A stretch of 64,000 bases of DNA from Mycolicibacterium insubricum (GTDB lineage: Bacteria; Actinomycetota; Actinomycetes; Mycobacteriales; Mycobacteriaceae). Where the stretch lies: contig NZ_AP022618.1 in assembly GCF_010731615.1 (NCBI RefSeq), positions 1-64,000 of the forward strand, given 5' to 3'. Shown piece by piece: positions 1-9,527 of this stretch. A program made the translations under genes and the position numbers. The number at the start of each line of letters is the position of its first letter. The stretch's first letter is position 1. The notes under the pieces were generated by a model. The model worked only from the letters and a program-made list of their open reading frames with translations. It was not told the origin of the DNA and did no database searches.

Positions 1-386
1 GCGCGGCGATCTGGCGGACGTAGTCGCATTCGCAAACCTCGATGACCGCGTCGATCAGCGTGTCGCAGCTCGATGGATCCCTTGTCCATCACCCGCTTGC
101 GGGTGAAGCCGGAGTTGACGAGTTTACGGCGCAGCAGGTGCGCCGGGTCGTCCATGTCGATCATGTAGGGCATGCCGGGCTGGTCGGGGCGGATGCCCTG
201 CGGCCGAGAACACCTCGGGTTGCGTTCGGCGTCGAGCACGGCCTGGTAGGTGGTGGCGGCGGCCAGCCCGTTGCGGTCCCGGAAGACCGGCTGGTTGGCC
301 CGCATCCACTTGTAGGCTTCGCGGGCGCCGCCGTCGGCGTAGAACGTGCCGTCGGTCAGGTCGATGTCGAGCGTGGTCGCGGTCAT
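1..386 (-). pseudogene. cyp142: Cytochrome P450 CYP142 family, N-terminal part, frameshifted and cut by window edge
   Basis: Steroid C26/27-monooxygenase that oxidises the cholesterol side chain, functionally overlapping CYP125 (Rv3518c family). From the ATG at 386 the product reads as a CYP142 N-terminus (AYKWMRANQPVFRDRNGL), then drops out of frame where AERNPEVFSAAG is expected. The segments PYMIDMDDPAHLLRRKL and NSGFTRKRVMDKG are recovered in shifted frames. At least three indels fall in the 386 visible bases, at short G/C runs. The heme-ligand cysteine lies outside the window. It probably forms an operon with the decarboxylase-like gene 15 bases upstream. The identity is fairly sure from the conserved N-terminal segments; whether the gene is truly broken is doubtful, because neighbours show the same one-base losses. 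Confidence 0.75.
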
Positions 387-401
387 GTGATTGATCTCCC
401 C

Positions 402-1139
402 CTACTGCGGAATCTCTTGTGCGTCGCCGAAACTCATCTCGACGTTATCGGCGGTCTGGCTGAGGAAGGCGCGTTTGGGCAGGCCGAGTGCGCGCAGTTC
501 GTCGGCGTACGGGTGATCGCCGAGTCGCAACCACACCGCCCGGGCGCATCCGCACCCGGTGGCCCGCGAATCGCCGAGGGTCTCCCGGGTCACCCCGTCG
601 GTATGCGAATAGGTGCGGTAGACGGTCGGCTTGCCGGCAACCGCATTCGGCACCGGGACGCCGGGCCGGAACTCCAGATCGGCGATCAGTAAGCCGTCGT
701 GGCTGACGTTGAAGGCCATCTCGTCGGCGCCGCGGACGGCGAACGCGGCACGGACCTTGGGGTAACCCCAGATGGTGCGCCCGGCCTCCAGGGTGAAGTC
801 CTGGTCGACGGGCAGGTGGTGGATGAACGCCCCGGCCTCGGCCAGCCTCCGCGGCCCGCTCAGGGTCTGCCCCGGCGGGTTGACCATGACGTTGGTGCCG
901 TACTCGAAGTACTGGCCCAGATCCGAGTCGGTGTAGTGCATCAGCATCAGCACGACGACGGCCTTGCCGGGACGCAGCCGGAACACCCGCAGCCCGCTGT
1001 AGTCGATCATCGCCTGCGCCGCGCCGGCGTCGACGGCGAACATCGCCGTGCGCTGGCGGGCCCGGCGCACCCGCACCGGCATGGTCAGTTCGGTGCCGGC
1101 GATGACGTGGCGGGATACGGGCGCTGTGTCGGCCATCAC
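402..1139 (-). CDS. Acetoacetate decarboxylase-like protein (Rv3519 family)
   Basis: A 245-residue protein of the acetoacetate decarboxylase fold, homologous as I recall to Rv3519 of the cholesterol regulon; its reaction is not established. Recognisable segments are the central YFEYGTNVMV, the TIWGYPKVRAAF stretch typical of the beta-cone core, and the C-terminal HPYADELRALGLPKRA. Residues about 185-206 look unlike the family, and reading +1 there restores RVRMRPGG, so two compensating indels near 505-590 are likely. Two ATGs compete (1139 and 1136); both sit just 8-11 bases from a perfect KstR operator, suggesting a very short or absent leader. It precedes cyp142 in an apparent two-gene KstR-controlled operon. 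Confidence 0.7.
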   Translation of the reverse strand: MMADTAPVSRHVIAGTELTMPVRVRRARQRTAMFAVDAGAAQAMIDYSGLRVFRLRPGKAVVVLMLMHYTDSDLGQYFEYGTNVMVNPPGQTLSGPRRLAEAGAFIHHLPVDQDFTLEAGRTIWGYPKVRAAFAVRGADEMAFNVSHDGLLIADLEFRPGVPVPNAVAGKPTVYRTYSHTDGVTRETLGDSRATGCGCARAVWLRLGDHPYADELRALGLPKRAFLSQTADNVEMSFGDAQEIPQ

Positions 1140-1146
1140 GCCAATC

Positions 1147-1160
1147 TAGAACGTGTTCTA
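1147..1160. promoter_or_regulatory. KstR operator
   Basis: TAGAACGTGTTCTA is a 14-bp near-palindrome fitting the KstR pattern TnnAACnnGTTnnA. It lies 7 bases upstream of the decarboxylase-like gene, so bound KstR would cover the promoter or start site of that gene and cyp142. Confidence 0.9.
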
Positions 1161-1179
1161 ATCCCGGCGCAAGGACGGG

Positions 1180-2206
1180 TTACATCAGCGCGGCGAGGTC
1201 GTTGATCTGCTCGACGGTCTTGGCGCCGACCACCATCATGGTCACGCCGGACGCCTGCCACGCCGCGATCTGCTCACGCACGTAGTCGATGTTGCCGACG
1301 ATCGCGGCGTCGTCGACCAGTTCGTCGGGGATGACGGTGGCGGCTTCGTCCTTGCGGCCGGAGCGGAACAGCCGGGTGACGTCGTCGACCACCTCGGCGT
1401 AACCCATCCGGCGGTACACGTCGGCGTGGAAATTTGTCCTCGGCACCCATGCCACCCATGTAGAGCGCCAAGAAGGGTTTGATGGCGGCCAGCACCGCGG
1501 GCCGGTCGTCGGTGACCACCACCTGCGCGGTCGCGCAGATCTCGAAGTCGGCGCGGCTGCGCCGGGCGCCCGGGCGGGCGAAGCCCTCGTCGAGCCATTC
1601 GTTGTACATCGGTGCCAGCCGCGGGGAGTAGAAGATCGGCAGCCAGCCGTCGGCGATCTCGGCGGTCATCGCGATGTTCTTCGGCCCCTCCGCACCCAGC
1701 ATGACCGGGATGTCGGCGCGGAGTGGGTGGGTGATCGACTTGTGGTTTGCCCAGGCCGGTGGCGCCCTCGCCGGTCAGCGGCAGCGGATAGTGCGGGCCG
1801 TCGCTGGTCACCGCGGCCTGCCGCGCCCACACCTGGCGCAGAATGGAAATGTATTCGCGGGTCCGGGCCAGCGGTTGGCCGAATTTCGCGCCGTACCAGC
1901 CCTCCACCACCTGCGGCCCGGACACGCCCAGGCCCAGGATGTGCCGAAGCACCGCTGAGGTGATCCAGGGTCAGGGCGGCCATTGCGCAGGCGGTCGGGG
2001 TGCGCGCGGACAGCTGCACCACCGAGGTGCCCAGCCGCAGCCGGGTGGTCTCCCGACCCCACCAGGCCAGCGGGGTGTAGGCGTCCGAACCCCACGCCTC
2101 GGCGGTGAAGACGGCATCGAAACCGGCGGCCTCGGCCGCGGCCACCAGTTCACCGTGATTGGTCGGCGGCTGCGCGCCAATAACCCAGCTGCAGTCCAAG
2201 CTTCAT
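1180..2206 (-). pseudogene. LLM-class F420-dependent oxidoreductase (Rv3520c family), frameshifted
   Basis: A luciferase-like (TIM barrel) flavin/F420-dependent oxidoreductase of about 340 residues, KstR-regulated in mycobacteria; substrate unknown. The ATG at 2206 gives MKLGLQLGYW, the family N-terminus, but the frame breaks at once. The rest is spread over three frames: FDAVFTAEAWGSDAYTPLAW, then [17 protein letters not shown], then [17 protein letters not shown], then a C-terminal part ending QINDLAALM at a TAA. Breaks fall near 2178, 1955, 1720 and 1440. Two look like lost bases in runs: TGGGGC read as TGGC, and AAAA read as AAA. A TTG start at 2199 would avoid only the first break and gives a poor N-terminus. 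Protein-level conservation between breaks argues for an intact gene in the organism. Confidence 0.75.
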
Positions 2207-2240
2207 TCCTGCGCCCTTCTCCGGTCCTTGCGACACTTGT

Positions 2241-2254
2241 TAGAACCTGTTCTA
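2241..2254. promoter_or_regulatory. KstR operator
   Basis: TAGAACCTGTTCTA matches TnnAACnnGTTnnA exactly. It sits in the divergent region between the F420 oxidoreductase (start 2206) and the DUF35 gene (start 2264), so one site can govern both directions. Confidence 0.9.
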
Positions 2255-2263
2255 CTCGATGCC

Positions 2264-3256
2264 GTGAATGCCAGTGCTGCCAACCCTGCGCAGATCGACG
2301 GCCATCAGCCGCCGCTGACCGCGCCGCTGAAACTGTCCTTCGACTACACCCGTTCGGTCGGTCCGGTGCTCGGTGCGTTCTTCACCGCGCTGCGCTCACG
2401 ACGCATCGTGGGCACCCGCGGTTCCGACGGCCGAGTGTTCGTCCCGCCTGCCGAGTATGACCCGGTGACCTACCAGCCGTTGACCGAGGTGGTCGAGGTG
2501 TCCCCGGTCGGCACCGTGGTGTCCTGGTCCTGGCAGTCCGAGCCGCTGGACGGCCAACCGCTGGACCGGCCGTTCGCCTGGGCGCTGATCCGTCTCGACG
2601 GAGCCGACACCGCGATGCTGCACGCCGTCGACGTCGCGGAGGGTGCACTGCGGACCGGCGACCGGGTGCACGCGCACTGGGTGGACGCGCCGGTCGGCGC
2701 CATCACCGACATCGCCTACTTCACCCGGCGAGGACGCCGAGTACCGCCGAGGCCGACGACCGCGACCCGGTGCGGATGCTGGTGGTGCCCTCGCACATCG
2801 AGATCGAGCACAGCGCCTCGCATCCGGAAGGGGTGTTCCTGCGTGCCTTGCAGCAGGGCAAGCTGCTCGGCGGCCGCACCAAGGTCGGCCGGGACGGCAA
2901 ACCCGGGCCGGTGTACTTCCCGCCCAGGCCGACCCGGCCACCGGAATGGAACTCGACGAGTTTGTCGAGCTGCCCGACCGCGGCACCGTCACCACGTTCG
3001 CGATCATCAACATCCCGTTCCCCGGGCAGCGGATCAAGCCGCCGTATGTGGCGGCCTATGTGCTGCTCGACGGCGCCGATATTCCGTTCCTGCACCTGGT
3101 GACCGAGATCGACGCGGCCGAGGTCCGGATGGGCATGCGGGTGCAGGCGGTGTGGAAACCCGCGAGGAGTGGGGCCTGGGCATCGACAACATCTCGCATT
3201 TCAAGCCCAGCGGCGAACCGGACGCCGACTACGACACATACAAGCACCACCTGTAA
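2264..3256 (+). pseudogene. DUF35 OB-fold acyl-CoA-associated protein (Rv3521 family), frameshifted
   Basis: A DUF35/ChsH2-C-like OB-fold protein of about 330 residues, the kind that partners thiolase-like aldolases; the next genes are ltp4 and ltp3. It appears to hold two OB-fold copies, each with an aromatic/Pro strand followed by VVEVSPVGTVVSW or ELPDRGTVTTFAIINI. The zinc-ribbon cysteines usual in DUF35 proteins are absent (VGTRGSDGRVFVPP at that place). Three frame changes occur near 2735, 2930 and 3160; the last two are each repaired by adding one C to a CCC run. The GTG at 2264 is the only in-frame start after the KstR box, nine bases away. The stop is TAA at 3254-3256, ten bases before ltp4. 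Name is by position and fold; confidence in DUF35 is good. Confidence 0.7.
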
Positions 3257-3266
3257 GGGATCGAGA

Positions 3267-4323
3267 ATGACAACCAGTGCCCGCGACGTGGCCGTCGTCG
3301 GTTTCGCCCACGCTCCGCACGAACGCCGCACCGACGGCACCACCAACGGTGTCGAGATGCTCATGCCGTGTTTCGCCAGCCTGTTCGCCGAGTTGGGCCT
3401 GCAGCAGACCGATATCGGTTTCTGGTGTTCGGGTTCCTCGGATTACCTTGCCGGACGGGCATTCTCGTTCATCTCGGCGATCGACTCGATCGGCGCGGTG
3501 CCGCCGATCAACGAGTCGCACGTGGAGATGGACGCCGCCTGGGCGCTGTATGAGGCTTACATCAAGATCCTGACCGGTGAGGTCGACACGGCGCTGGTAT
3601 ACGGCTTCGGCAAGGGCAGCGCCGAAACCTGCGCCGGGTGCTGGCCCTGCAGACCGACCCGTATACCGTTGCGCCGCTGTGGCCGGACTCGATCTCGATG
3701 GCCGCGCTGCAGGCCGGGCTGGATTCGGGTTCTTGGACCGCCGAGCAGATGGCCCAGGTGGCACTGGATTCGTTCGCGGCCTGCCCGCGGGTCGATCGGG
3801 TCGAGCCGGCCGCGACGGTCGCCGAACTGCTGGACCGCCCGCTCTACGCCGATCCGCTGCGTCGGCACGACATCGCGCCGATCACCGACGGCGCCTCGGC
3901 GATCGTGCTGGCCTCGGCCTCCGCGCCCGCGAATTGCGGGAGAACCCGGCCTGGATCACCGGTTTCGAGCACCGCATCGAGACACCCGTCCTGGGCGCGC
4001 GGGATCTGACCACCTCGCCGTCCACGACGGCCTCGGCGCGGGCGGCCACCGGTGGGGACACCGGCTTCGACGTGGCCGAGCTGCACGCGCCGTTCAGCCA
4101 TCAGCAGCTGATCCTGGCCGAGGCCATCGGCCTGGGCGCCGGCACCCGGATCAATCCGTCCGGCGGTGCGCTGGCCGCCAACCCGATGTTCTCCGCGGGC
4201 CTGGAGCGCATCGGTTTCGCCGCCCGGCACATCTTCGACGGCACCATGCGCGTCCTGGCCCATGCCACCAGCGGCCCTGCGCTGCAACAGAATCTGATTG
4301 CCGTCCTGGAAGGTGCCAACTGA
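3267..4323 (+). pseudogene. ltp4: Thiolase-like lipid-transfer protein / aldolase Ltp4 (Rv3522), frameshifted
   Basis: SCP-x/thiolase-superfamily protein of about 350 residues. Ltp3/Ltp4 are proposed to cleave C24-branched sterol side chains by a retro-aldol reaction with a DUF35 partner, and one is encoded just upstream. The N-terminus MTTSARDVAVVGFAHAPHER and the C-terminal RINPSGGALAANPMF block are typical. Two breaks are seen: near 3625, where GCCGGAAAC is expected and one G is missing, and near 3935, where one C of CCC is missing. Restoring them gives one open protein. The stop TGA overlaps the ltp3 ATG (TGATG), so the two are translationally coupled. Probably intact in the organism. Confidence 0.8.
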
Positions 4324-5511
4324 TGGCCAACAAAGCTGCGGTCCTCGGTACCGGGCAGACCCGCTACGTCGCCAAGCGCACCGACGTATCGATGAACGGC
4401 CTGGTGCGTGAGGCCATCGATCGTGCGTTGGCCGATTCCGGCGCCACCATGGCCGATATCGACGCCGTGGTGGTCGGCAAGGCGCCGGACTTCTTCGAGG
4501 GCGTGATGATGCCCGAGCTGTTCATGTCCGACGCGACCGGTTCGACCGGCAAGCCGCTGATCCGGTGCACACCGCCGGTTCGGTGGGCGGCTCGACCGCG
4601 ATCGTCGCGGCCAGCCTGGTCAAGTCCGGCAAGTACCGCCGAGTGCTGACCATGGCCTGGGAGAAGCAGTCGGAGTCCAATGCCATGTGGGCGCTGAGCA
4701 TTCCGGTGCCGTTCACCAAGCCGGTGGGCGCCGGTGTGGCGGCTACTTCGCGCCGCACGTGCGCGCCTACATCCGTCGCTCCGGTGCGCCGAACCACATC
4801 GGCGCGATGGTGGCCGTCAAAGACCGGCTCAACGGGGCCCGCAACCCGCTGGCGCATCTGCACCAGCCGGACATCACCGTGGAGAAGGTGATGGCCTCGC
4901 CGATGCTGTGGGACCCGATCCGCTACGACGAGACCTGCCCGTCTTCCGACGGTGCGGCGGCCATGGTGATCGGCGACGAGGCCGCCGCGGACGCCCGGGT
5001 GGCCGACGGTCACCCGGTGGCCTGGATCAACGCAACCGCGCTGCGCACCGAGCCGCTGGCCTACGCCGGACGCGATCAGGTGAACCCGCAGGCCAGCCGG
5101 GACGCGGCGGCGGCGCTGTGGCGCGCGGCCGGGATCGACAGCCCGATCGACGAGATCGACGTGGCCGAGGTGTACGTGCCGTTCTCCTGGTACGAGCCGA
5201 TGTGGCTGGAGAGCCTGGGGTTCGCCGCGGAGGGTGACGGCTGGAAGCTGACCGAGGCGGGCGAGACGGCGATCGGCGGGCGGATTCCGTTCAACCCGTC
5301 CGGCGGGGTGCTGTCATCGAACCCGATCGGCGCCTCGGGCATGATCCGGTTCGCCGAGTCGGCGATCCAGGTGATGGGCAAGGCCGGCGATCACCAGGTG
5401 CCCGGAGCCCGCAAGGCGCTCGGTCACGCCTACGGCGGCGGTGCCCAATACTTCTCCATGTGGGTGGTGTCGGCGGACAAACCCGCGGGGGACCTGGGAA
5501 CGGGACCTTAG
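4323..5511 (+). pseudogene. ltp3: Thiolase-like lipid-transfer protein / aldolase Ltp3 (Rv3523), frameshifted
   Basis: Second SCP-x/thiolase-like protein, about 396 residues, likely forming with Ltp4 and the DUF35 protein a side-chain aldolase for branched sterols such as sitosterol. It begins MANKAAVLGTGQTRYVAKR and ends with the family block HAYGGGAQYFSMWVV. RIPFNPSGGVLSSNPIGASG is the C-terminal thiolase-fold loop. Frame breaks near 4568 (CGGGTG expected, CGGTG seen) and 4740 (GTGGGCGGC expected, GTGGCGGC seen) are each one lost G. The start overlaps the ltp4 stop by one base. No nucleophilic thiolase cysteine is evident at the usual place, as expected for this aldolase branch. Confidence 0.8.
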
Positions 5512-5564
5512 TCACCCGTTTAACCAGGTGAAGCCTGCGTTATTGCGTCCCGACGGGTACAAAC

Positions 5565-5578
5565 TGTAACGTGTTCTA
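5565..5578. promoter_or_regulatory. KstR operator of kshA
   Basis: TGTAACGTGTTCTA fits TnnAACnnGTTnnA. It lies 27 bases before the kshA ATG, downstream of the convergence-free end of ltp3, and so marks a separate KstR promoter for kshA and its small partner. Confidence 0.88.
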
Positions 5579-5605
5579 GTTAGAGGGCAAGGACTGGGAG
5601 GCGTC

Positions 5606-6748
5606 ATGGCTACGGAGACCGCTGCGGGTATTCGCGATATCGACACCGGTGATCTGCCGGACCGCTACGCACGCGGCTGGCACTGCCTGGGCCCGGTGGC
5701 GTCCTTCCGGGACGGGCAGCCGCACAGCGTGCACGCGTTCGGCACCAAGCTGGTGGTGTTCGCCGACTCGAACGGCGACCTGCAGGTGCTCGACGGCTAC
5801 TGCCGGCACATGGGCGGCGACCTGTCCCAGGGCACCATCAAGGGCGACGAGGTGGCCTGCCCGTTCCACGACTGGCGCTGGGGCGGCGACGGCAAGTGCA
5901 AGCTCGTCCCCTACGCCAAGCGCACCCCGCGGCTGGCCCGCACCCGCAGCTGGCACACCGACGTGCGCGGCGGGCTGCTGTTCGTCTGGCACGACCACGA
6001 GGGGAACCCGCCGCAGCCGGAGGTCCGCATCCCCGAGATGCCGGAGTACGACAGCGGCGAGTGGACCGACTGGAAGTGGAACTCGATGCTGATCGAGGGC
6101 TCCAACTGCCGCGAAATCATCGACAACGTCACCGACATGGCGCATTTCTTCTACATCCACTTCGGGCTGCCTACGTACTTCAAGAACGTCTTCGAGGGCC
6201 ACATCGCCAGCCAGTACCTGCACAACGTCGGCCGCCCCGACGTCAACGACATGGGCACTGCCTACGGTGAGGCCAGCCTGGATTCTGAGGCGTCCTACTT
6301 CGGCCCATCGTTCATGATCAACTGGCTGCACAACACCTACGGCACCTTCAAGGCCGAGTCGATCCTGATCAACTGCCACTATCCGGTGGATCAGAACAAC
6401 TTCATGCTGCAGTGGGGCGTCATCGTGGAGAAGCCCAAGGGGCTCGACGACGCCACCACCGACAAACTGGCCACCGCGTTCACCGAGGGCGTCAGCAAGG
6501 GCTTCCTGCAGGACGTCGAGATCTGGAAGCACAAGACCCGCATCGACAATCCGCTGCTGGTCGAGGAGGACGGTGCGGTCTACCAGATGCGGCGCTGGTA
6601 CCAGCAGTTCTACGTCGACGTCGCGGACGTGACGCCGGAGATGACCGACCGGTTCGAGCTCGAGGTCGACACCACCGCGGCGGTGGCCAAGTGGAACATC
6701 GAGGTCGAGGAAAACCTGGCGCAGCGCGCGGCCGAGCAGGCACAGTGA
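5606..6748 (+). CDS. kshA: 3-ketosteroid 9-alpha-hydroxylase, oxygenase subunit KshA
   Basis: Rieske non-heme iron oxygenase that hydroxylates C9 of 3-ketosteroids; combined with KstD activity this opens ring B. It needs the reductase KshB, not in this window. At 380 residues it is full length. The Rieske [2Fe-2S] ligands are C66, H68, C85 and H88 (CRHMGG and CPFHDW). The mononuclear iron site is NVTDMAHFFYIH, with D177, H180 and H185. The start has a good ribosome site (GGGAGG, six bases upstream). The stop overlaps the next gene by four bases (GTGA). A KstR operator lies directly upstream. Rieske-cluster spacing matches M. tuberculosis KshA within one residue, so the call is firm, and this gene is free of the frameshifts seen around it. 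Confidence 0.97.
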   Translation: MATETAAGIRDIDTGDLPDRYARGWHCLGPVASFRDGQPHSVHAFGTKLVVFADSNGDLQVLDGYCRHMGGDLSQGTIKGDEVACPFHDWRWGGDGKCKLVPYAKRTPRLARTRSWHTDVRGGLLFVWHDHEGNPPQPEVRIPEMPEYDSGEWTDWKWNSMLIEGSNCREIIDNVTDMAHFFYIHFGLPTYFKNVFEGHIASQYLHNVGRPDVNDMGTAYGEASLDSEASYFGPSFMINWLHNTYGTFKAESILINCHYPVDQNNFMLQWGVIVEKPKGLDDATTDKLATAFTEGVSKGFLQDVEIWKHKTRIDNPLLVEEDGAVYQMRRWYQQFYVDVADVTPEMTDRFELEVDTTAAVAKWNIEVEENLAQRAAEQAQ

Positions 6749-7197
6749 CCCCCGACGTCGACCGGATCGCCCGGTCGATGGTGGCGCTGCACGGCGGTCA
6801 TGACGATCACGATCACCCGCTTCCCGGCGACGCCGTGCACGACGCCCGATCATGGAGCAAGGCACCGGATTTCGCCGGCGACCCGGATCGGGCCGCGGCC
6901 GTGCACGCGGCCACCGCGGCCGACCGGCAACGCTATCTGACCGCGGGCCTGACCCCGGTGGACTGCCGGTTCTGCCACGCGACGGTGGCGGTGCGCAAAC
7001 TCGGTCCGGAATATACGGCCGTGCAGTGGAATTCGGGCTCGACGTCGCAGTGCGCGCATTTCGCGGCCATTCGCGAACAGGGCGGCAATCCCAGCCGGGA
7101 GCGGTCCTGCCCGCGGCTGTCCGACAGCATCAAACACGCCGTCGCCGAGGGATGCCTGGAAGCGTTCTCCAGTGCGCCATCCCCCGGCGACGGGTGA
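6745..7197 (+). CDS. Conserved hypothetical of the kshA operon (Rv3527 family)
   Basis: A 150-residue protein of unknown function that follows kshA with a GTGA overlap, so it is almost certainly cotranscribed and translationally coupled. It has a His/Asp-rich stretch near residues 18-24 (HGGHDDHDH), a CRFC pair near residue 74, and further cysteines (QCAHF, RSCPRL), which could bind a metal such as zinc or iron; that is inference. Length matches Rv3527 as I recall it. The GTG at 6745 is chosen because it sits in the overlap and the codons upstream belong to kshA. Confidence 0.75.
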   Translation: MTPDVDRIARSMVALHGGHDDHDHPLPGDAVHDARSWSKAPDFAGDPDRAAAVHAATAADRQRYLTAGLTPVDCRFCHATVAVRKLGPEYTAVQWNSGSTSQCAHFAAIREQGGNPSRERSCPRLSDSIKHAVAEGCLEAFSSAPSPGDG

Positions 7198-7220
7198 TTG
7201 TTCTTTTGTGACAGGCGGTT

Positions 7221-7748
7221 TTACGCCAGGGCGTCGGCGACGGCCAGCGCCTGGCCGACACCACCGATGATCGACGCCACCCGGATCGCCTCGAAGATGG
7301 CGGTCTTGGACAGCCCACCCTCGCGGACGACCGCCTCGTGGGAGGCGACGCAGTGCTCACAGCCGTTGATCGACGACACCGCCATCGACCACAGCTCGAA
7401 ATCGACCTTGTCCACGCCGGGGTTGCCGATGATGTTCATCCGCAGGCCCACCCGCTGGTCATCGTAACGACCGTCCAGGTAGCCCCGGGCGCGGTAGAAC
7501 ACGTTGTTCATCCCCATGATGGCGGCCGCGCCGAGAGCGGCGTTGTAGGCCTCCTCGGAGAGGATGTCCAGGGCGTCCTCGGTGATCTCCTTGATCAGCC
7601 GCGGGTTGCGCGTGGCGGCCGCAGTGGCCACCAGCGCTCCCCACAGCTGCTGCTCGTTCAGCTCGGTCGAGCGGACGATCGAGCCGAGGTTGAGCTTGAG
7701 ATCCTTGGCGTACTCGGGAAGTGCTTCCTTGAGTGCGTCGACGCTCAA
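7221..7748 (-). CDS. ahpD: Alkyl hydroperoxide reductase AhpD
   Basis: Alkylhydroperoxidase with a thioredoxin-like CxxC centre that reduces AhpC. At 175 residues it is full length. The active site is EHC-VASHE within [11 protein letters not shown], giving cysteines near 130 and 133, the downstream His, and an upstream Glu, the AhpD proton relay. It lies three bases after ahpC on the same strand, the usual ahpC-ahpD order. The pair interrupts the steroid genes between the kshA partner and the sulfotransferase, a place where I do not recall ahpCD in M. tuberculosis. The frame is clean, unlike ahpC. Confidence 0.95.
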   Translation of the reverse strand: MSVDALKEALPEYAKDLKLNLGSIVRSTELNEQQLWGALVATAAATRNPRLIKEITEDALDILSEEAYNAALGAAAIMGMNNVFYRARGYLDGRYDDQRVGLRMNIIGNPGVDKVDFELWSMAVSSINGCEHCVASHEAVVREGGLSKTAIFEAIRVASIIGGVGQALAVADALA

Positions 7749-7751
7749 GGT

Positions 7752-8276
7752 TTACACCGCCTCGTTGAGCAGCTCGCCGACGTTCAGCGTCGGGTCGCCC
7801 TTCTTCCAGTTGCAGGCACACAGCTCGTCGGACTGCAGCGCGTCGAGCACACGGAGCACCTCGTCGACGTTGCGGCCGACCGACGCACCGACACGAACTG
7901 GATGACGTTGTTGGGGTCGATGATGAAGGTCGCGCGGTCGGCAACACCGTCGGCGTTGAGCACACCCGTCCGCGACGAGCTTGAGGTCGCTGGCCATCGG
8001 GAACCAGCGTCTTGAACGGCGAACTCGTTGTCGATGGAGACACCGGTTGGTGTCGCGGTCCTCGAAGTCGACCGAAGGCGGCGATCTCGGTCGGGCAGAG
8101 AAGGTGAAGTCCTTCGGCCAGAAGAACACCACGCGCCACTTGCCGGGGTTGTCGTCGCTGGTCACGGTGGTGAAGTAGTCATCGGGCGACTGGGCGTTGA
8201 CGGCGGACAGGTCGCCACCGACCACCGCGGTCATGTTGTAGGCCGGGAACTCGTCGCCGATCGTCAGCAAAGGCAT
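7752..8276 (-). pseudogene. ahpC: Alkyl hydroperoxide reductase AhpC, disrupted reading frame
   Basis: Typical 2-Cys peroxiredoxin. The start MPLLTIGDEFPAYNMT and the end CACNWKKGDPTLNVGELL (resolving cysteines) are unmistakable. The middle is in pieces: after FFWPKDFTF the expected VCPTE peroxidatic-cysteine block survives only one base out of frame (CPTEIAAFG at the same spot). DFEDRDT, GVLNADGVADR and DPNNVIQF are each in different frames. The gene is about 60 bases shorter than a 195-codon ahpC. Missing sequence lies around KLND and between EFA and the SDLKL block, so this is more than homopolymer loss. Either the assembly is bad here or the gene is genuinely decayed; the intact ahpD and the conserved ends favour assembly error. 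Confidence 0.85.
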
Positions 8277-8372
8277 GTCACACTCTCTCATTGGATTGAA
8301 TCAAGTTTACGACTCCATTGTGCCCACAAAGCCCTGGCCGCGAAAGGGCCTTTCGGCCCTCTGTAAGTAAGC

Positions 8373-9527
8373 TCACAATTGGGCGAAGCGCTCCCGCACC
8401 TGCTCCACCGTCAAACCGTAGTCGGCCAGTGAATACTCATGTTTCGGTGCCCGCGGGCCGCGCCGGCTCTCGTCATGCATGTCGACCATCGCCGTTCGCG
8501 CGTCCTCGGTGAGCTCCAGCCCGAAATGCCCGTAGATACCGGCCACCGTCGCGATCGGATCCGCGACGAACTCCCGGTAGTCGACATCGCAGAACTGCGC
8601 CGGATCGTGCCGGGCGCGCTCGGCGTTGAACAGCTCAAGGCCCCGCGACCAGGTGTCGAGGGCATCGGCGCCGATCTGCGCTCCGACGAAGCTGTTGGAC
8701 CAGCCCGCGGTGGTGTGCGCCGACAGGGAACACATCGAGGCCATGATCGTCTCGGCGGGCCGGTGGCACTGGACGACGAGCGCGTCGGGGTAGGTGGCCA
8801 TCAGCGCGTCGAGGGCGAACAGGTGGCTGGGATTCTTCAGCACCCAGCGCTTGCCGACGTCGTTGAGCCCGATCAGCTGCAGGTTACGGCGGTAACGGGC
8901 ATAGGATTTCGTCCAGTCCCGGTCGGCCAGCCAGTGCGCATAGCTGGGCAGGTGCGCCAGCGTCTCATAGGACACCGAGTGGAACGACTGGCGCAGCAGC
9001 TGCCAGCACTCCTCCACCTCGGCCGCGGACATGAAATGCAGGCCCAGGTATTCCGGATCGTCGTTGTGCGCCTTGGCGAATTGCTCCTCGAGAGACGCGA
9101 AAACCGGGTCTTCCGACCAAGTTTCCCGCGGCGGGCGCGGCTGCGGGAACTCAGCCAGCCACAGCTGAAGCCCCTGATGGGCGGGGTCCGCGGTCAACAG
9201 CCGGTGCAGCGCCGTGGTGCCGGTGCGCGGCAGCCCGGTGACGAAGATCGGCCGCTCGATCGGCACCTGCGCGTACGACGGGTTGGCCTTCCAGGAGGCC
9301 TCCGACATCAGCCGGGCCACCAGCGCATTGCGCAGGAAGAACCGGCTCATCTTGGAGCCGAGCTCGGTCAGGTCGGCGTCGCGGCGGTAGGACTCCAGCA
9401 GGACCGCCAGCGCCTCGCGGTAGTCGTCGTCATCGGACCCGAAATCATCCAGGCCGACAGCCTTGGACGCCGAGGCGTGCAGATCCTCGACGGTCCCGAC
9501 ATCGGTACGGGGGGAGCTCAGGCTCAT
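8373..9527 (-). CDS. PAPS-dependent sulfotransferase family protein (Rv3529c)
   Basis: A 384-residue protein of the Sulfotransfer_3 type, cytoplasmic. The 5'-phosphosulfate-binding loop is FVTGLPRTGTTALHRLL, and the 3'-phosphate-binding region is KNPSHLFALDALMATYP followed by VVQCHRP. The acceptor is unknown; position in the steroid locus suggests a sterol or sterol-derived lipid, which is inference. ATG 9527 (MSLSSPRTD) is preferred over the upstream ATG at 9566 because it gives the usual length and because the intervening 39 bases are part of a tandem repeat with GGAGG placed before 9527. Confidence 0.85.
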   Translation of the reverse strand: MSLSSPRTDVGTVEDLHASASKAVGLDDFGSDDDDYREALAVLLESYRRDADLTELGSKMSRFFLRNALVARLMSEASWKANPSYAQVPIERPIFVTGLPRTGTTALHRLLTADPAHQGLQLWLAEFPQPRPPRETWSEDPVFASLEEQFAKAHNDDPEYLGLHFMSAAEVEECWQLLRQSFHSVSYETLAHLPSYAHWLADRDWTKSYARYRRNLQLIGLNDVGKRWVLKNPSHLFALDALMATYPDALVVQCHRPAETIMASMCSLSAHTTAGWSNSFVGAQIGADALDTWSRGLELFNAERARHDPAQFCDVDYREFVADPIATVAGIYGHFGLELTEDARTAMVDMHDESRRGPRAPKHEYSLADYGLTVEQVRERFAQL

